From: Saprospirales bacterium
GTDB taxonomy: Bacteria > Bacteroidota > Bacteroidia > Chitinophagales > Saprospiraceae
Length of the DNA stretch: 7,861 nucleotides
Direction of reading: 5' to 3'
NCBI GenBank assembly: GCA_003448025.1
Contig: DLXL01000007.1
Span: 1-7,861, forward strand
Notes under the pieces: model-generated
The model's input: the letters and a program-made list of their open reading frames with translations, nothing else
Databases searched by the model: none
What the model was told of the DNA's origin: nothing
Program-made: the position numbers and the translations under genes
Part shown: positions 6,325 to 7,861 of the stretch, in pieces
Position numbering within the stretch: the stretch's first letter is position 1
Layout of the letters: the number at the start of each line of letters is the position of its first letter

Positions 6325-6783
6325 ATGAAACCACATGTATTAGAAACCAAAACCATCATAAAGCGTCCACTGAACGAAGTATTTTCATTTTTCAGCAAAG
6401 CCGAAAACCTTAATGAACTTACTCCGCCTGAACTGCATTTTAAAATACTTACCCCCTCGCCTATTGCTATGAACAAGGGGATTTATATCGATTACCGAAT
6501 TAAGCTGAATGGAATACCGTTTACCTGGAAAACCCTGATCAGCGCATGGGAACCTCCGCACCGCTTTGTAGATGAGCAAATAAAAGGACCCTATGTTCGC
6601 TGGCACCACACGCATTCGTTTCGTTCGGTTGATGAAAATACCACCGAAATGATTGACCGGGTAGAGTACTTATCGCCAGGGTGGCTGCTCGAGCCATTGA
6701 TACACAACCTGTTTGTACGTAAAAAAGTAGAAGCTATTTTCGCCTACCGCGAACAAAAATTGTTGGCCATTTTCCCGCACTAA
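6325..6783 (+). CDS. SRPBCC-family ligand-binding protein (COG4276-like)
   Basis: A 152-residue cytoplasmic protein with the pattern of the START/Bet v1-like SRPBCC fold: an N-terminal strand (HVLETKTIIKRPLNEVFSFF), helix (SKAENLNELTPPELHFKIL), the typical IDYRIKLNGIPFTWKTLISA and WEPPHRFVDEQIKGPY, then WHHTHSF, and a long C-terminal helix (LFVRKKVEAIFAYREQKLL). Members bind hydrophobic ligands in a cavity; the ligand here is unknown, and catalysis cannot be claimed. Its length is normal for the family. It is followed after 5 bp by the zinc-ribbon gene, pointing to co-transcription. The upstream 72 bp contains TACCTTTC at 6275, a weak -7 box without a correctly spaced -33 box. Confidence 0.88.
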   Translation: MKPHVLETKTIIKRPLNEVFSFFSKAENLNELTPPELHFKILTPSPIAMNKGIYIDYRIKLNGIPFTWKTLISAWEPPHRFVDEQIKGPYVRWHHTHSFRSVDENTTEMIDRVEYLSPGWLLEPLIHNLFVRKKVEAIFAYREQKLLAIFPH

Positions 6784-6788
6784 AACAC

Positions 6789-7082
6789 ATGACCGAAATA
6801 CGCTCCATTCAGAAATGCGAACATTGCGAAACCTGGACGGATGGTAAAAAAGCCTTTTGCTGCTCATGTGGCGAAATGCTGGATTTGGAATACCGAAAAA
6901 ACCGCTGGGAATTACACAAGCGACTTCAGGATTTGCCGGGTTTCATGGATTGGTATAAGCTAAAGGGCGCCGACAAAAATATACTGCTACTGATACTGGA
7001 AAAAATGATTCAGGGCGGACAGCTTATTTTAACCGCTGTAGTCGCATTCATTACATTAATATTACTGTTGCTGCCCGGATGA
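6789..7082 (+). CDS. Small zinc-ribbon protein with a C-terminal membrane helix
   Basis: This 97-residue protein has two cysteine pairs near the N-terminus, C10-x2-C13 and C24-C25-S-C27 followed by Gly28, which form a likely zinc ribbon. A charged middle part (residues 35-65) leads to a hydrophobic segment at about 74-95 ending LLLLPG, so it is probably tail-anchored with the ribbon in the cytoplasm. I do not recognise a named family. The ATG at 6789 is 5 bp after the SRPBCC stop codon, and its own stop overlaps the next start by 4 bp (ATGA at 7079-7082), so it is translationally coupled with its neighbours. Confidence 0.8.
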   Translation: MTEIRSIQKCEHCETWTDGKKAFCCSCGEMLDLEYRKNRWELHKRLQDLPGFMDWYKLKGADKNILLLILEKMIQGGQLILTAVVAFITLILLLLPG

Positions 7083-7459
7083 AAAACAGGAAGTTACTGA
7101 TTATCGCCTTTGCGCTGTGTGCGGTTGGTGGAGTTCACTACTTGCTGCAGGCATATGATTATTCAATACCTGTCTTGCGCCATTACCTGGATGATGTGCT
7201 AATAGTGCCCATAACCGGAACACTGGCCCTGTGGGTGCAGCGCAAATGGATTGTACGGCATGAGAACTTTCGCTTCACCGGCCTAAGCGTGGCCATGTTA
7301 TGTGTGTATTATGCCATTGCATTTGAATGGATAATTCCGGCCTTTCACAGCAGTTTCACTGCCGATTATGCAGATGTTATTGCATACGCCACAGGGGGGC
7401 TGCTGTTTTATGTTTATATTAATAAAGCGGTGCCAAATGTGTGTGTCTCAAATCAATAG
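7079..7459 (+). CDS. Four-helix membrane protein of a Bacteroidota family (VanZ-like / 'magnesium citrate secondary transporter')
   Basis: This 126-residue protein has four predicted membrane segments at about 5-24, 40-56, 66-89 and 97-114. Acidic motifs lie at the ends of helices: YLDD at 36-39, FEWIIP at 82-87 and TADYADVIAYATGGLLF at 94-110. I recall similar short proteins in Bacteroidota carrying the automatic label 'magnesium citrate secondary transporter', and the D/E-rich pattern also recalls VanZ-like proteins; transport is not shown by the sequence. It starts inside the stop of the zinc-ribbon gene (ATGA overlap) and ends 53 bp before dnaX. Confidence 0.78.
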   Translation: MKNRKLLIIAFALCAVGGVHYLLQAYDYSIPVLRHYLDDVLIVPITGTLALWVQRKWIVRHENFRFTGLSVAMLCVYYAIAFEWIIPAFHSSFTADYADVIAYATGGLLFYVYINKAVPNVCVSNQ

Positions 7460-7470
7460 AATATTCCGCG

Positions 7471-7498
7471 AATTTTAGTTTCAGTAGCCCCTAAAATT
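7471..7498. repeat. 8-bp inverted repeat upstream of dnaX
   Basis: AATTTTAG (7471-7478) and CTAAAATT (7491-7498) are perfect complements around a 12-base loop, in the 53-bp gap before dnaX. No T-tract follows, so it is a poor terminator. It would cover the -33 region and spacer of the weak dnaX promoter candidate (TACATTAG at 7501-7508). An operator role is possible but unproven. Confidence 0.35.
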
Positions 7499-7512
7499 AT
7501 TACATTAGCAGC

Positions 7513-7861
7513 ATGGAAAATTTTGTGGTATCGGCACGAAAGTACAGGCCCCTTGGATTTGAAGAGGTGGTGGGTCAGGAGCATATTACCACTACACTAA
7601 AAAACGCCATCGACAACAACAAACTAGCGCAGGCATTGCTGTTTTGCGGCCCTCGCGGCGTGGGCAAAACTACATGTGCGCGCATTGTAGCGCGCATGAT
7701 CAATGGCTTCGAGGAACGGGCGGAACTCAATTCACTGAACATTTTTGAATTGGATGCCGCCTCCAACAACTCGGTGGAAGACATCCGCAATTTAATTGAC
7801 CAGGTTCGCTATCCGCCTCAGTTTGGAAAGTTCAAGGTATACATCATCGACGAGGTGCACA
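7513..7861 (+). CDS. dnaX: DNA polymerase III tau/gamma subunit, N-terminal part (runs off the window)
   Basis: The first 116 residues of the clamp-loader ATPase are present. ARKYRP at 8-13 and the VVGQEH motif at 19-24 open the AAA+ domain; Walker A is GPRGVGKTT at 46-54; FELDAASNNSVEDIR at 78-92 is the conserved DnaX block; Walker B is VYIIDEVH at 109-116, cut by the window edge. By family it loads the beta clamp and couples the replicative polymerases. The usual Cys4 zinc loop between Walker A and the DAASNN block is missing: after ARMIN only about 12 residues (GFEERAELNSLN) precede IFELDAASNN, with no cysteine. I recall flavobacterial DnaX proteins being similarly short here. The ATG at 7513 is the obvious start; there is no Shine-Dalgarno sequence. 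Confidence 0.96.
   Translation, partial: MENFVVSARKYRPLGFEEVVGQEHITTTLKNAIDNNKLAQALLFCGPRGVGKTTCARIVARMINGFEERAELNSLNIFELDAASNNSVEDIRNLIDQVRYPPQFGKFKVYIIDEVH

Overview
The window looks like chromosome from a Bacteroidota bacterium, most likely of the Saprospiria (Haliscomenobacter/Lewinella/Saprospiraceae-like). The evidence is a large cell-surface protein with SprB-type repeats and a type IX secretion (T9SS) C-terminal sorting domain, Bacteroidetes-type promoter motifs (TTTG / TAnnTTTG), almost no Shine-Dalgarno sequences, and a DnaX N-terminus of the flavobacterial/saprospirial kind. This placement rests on recalled family features, not on a database search.

Layout. (1) Positions 23-3514, minus strand: one 1163-residue secreted protein with a signal peptide, cysteine-bearing beta domains, a DUF7619-like domain, four SprB-like repeats arranged ABAB, and a T9SS type A sorting tail. 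Its last codons lie in a short 11-bp tandem repeat. (2) Positions 3515-4290: a gene-less stretch of about 775 bp packed with secondary structure. It holds two back-to-back promoter candidates, an AT-only palindrome, a GATTTT direct-repeat array, and a ~525-bp block bounded by a 43/44-bp inverted repeat and filled with hairpins. (3) Positions 4291-5675, plus strand: a helical protein of unknown function whose start is separated from the rest by a one-base frameshift in a C4T5 run. (4) Positions 5713-7861, plus strand: a compact row of mobA-like nucleotidyltransferase, SRPBCC ligand-binding protein, small zinc-ribbon membrane protein, four-helix membrane protein, and the 5' end of dnaX, which runs off the window.

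How they fit together. The plus-strand genes 6325-7459 are close-packed (5-bp gap, then a 4-bp ATGA overlap) and probably form one transcript. mobA and dnaX lie on the same strand with gaps of 38-72 bp and may be read through or have their own weak promoters. The surface protein is transcribed away from this cluster and is probably unrelated in function. Apart from mobA, no molybdenum-cofactor gene is present.

I found no clear new enzymatic or defence system. The parts most worth a second look are the non-coding repeat block at 3745-4270, the frameshift at 4371-4378, and the exact 151-residue-period duplication in the surface protein.
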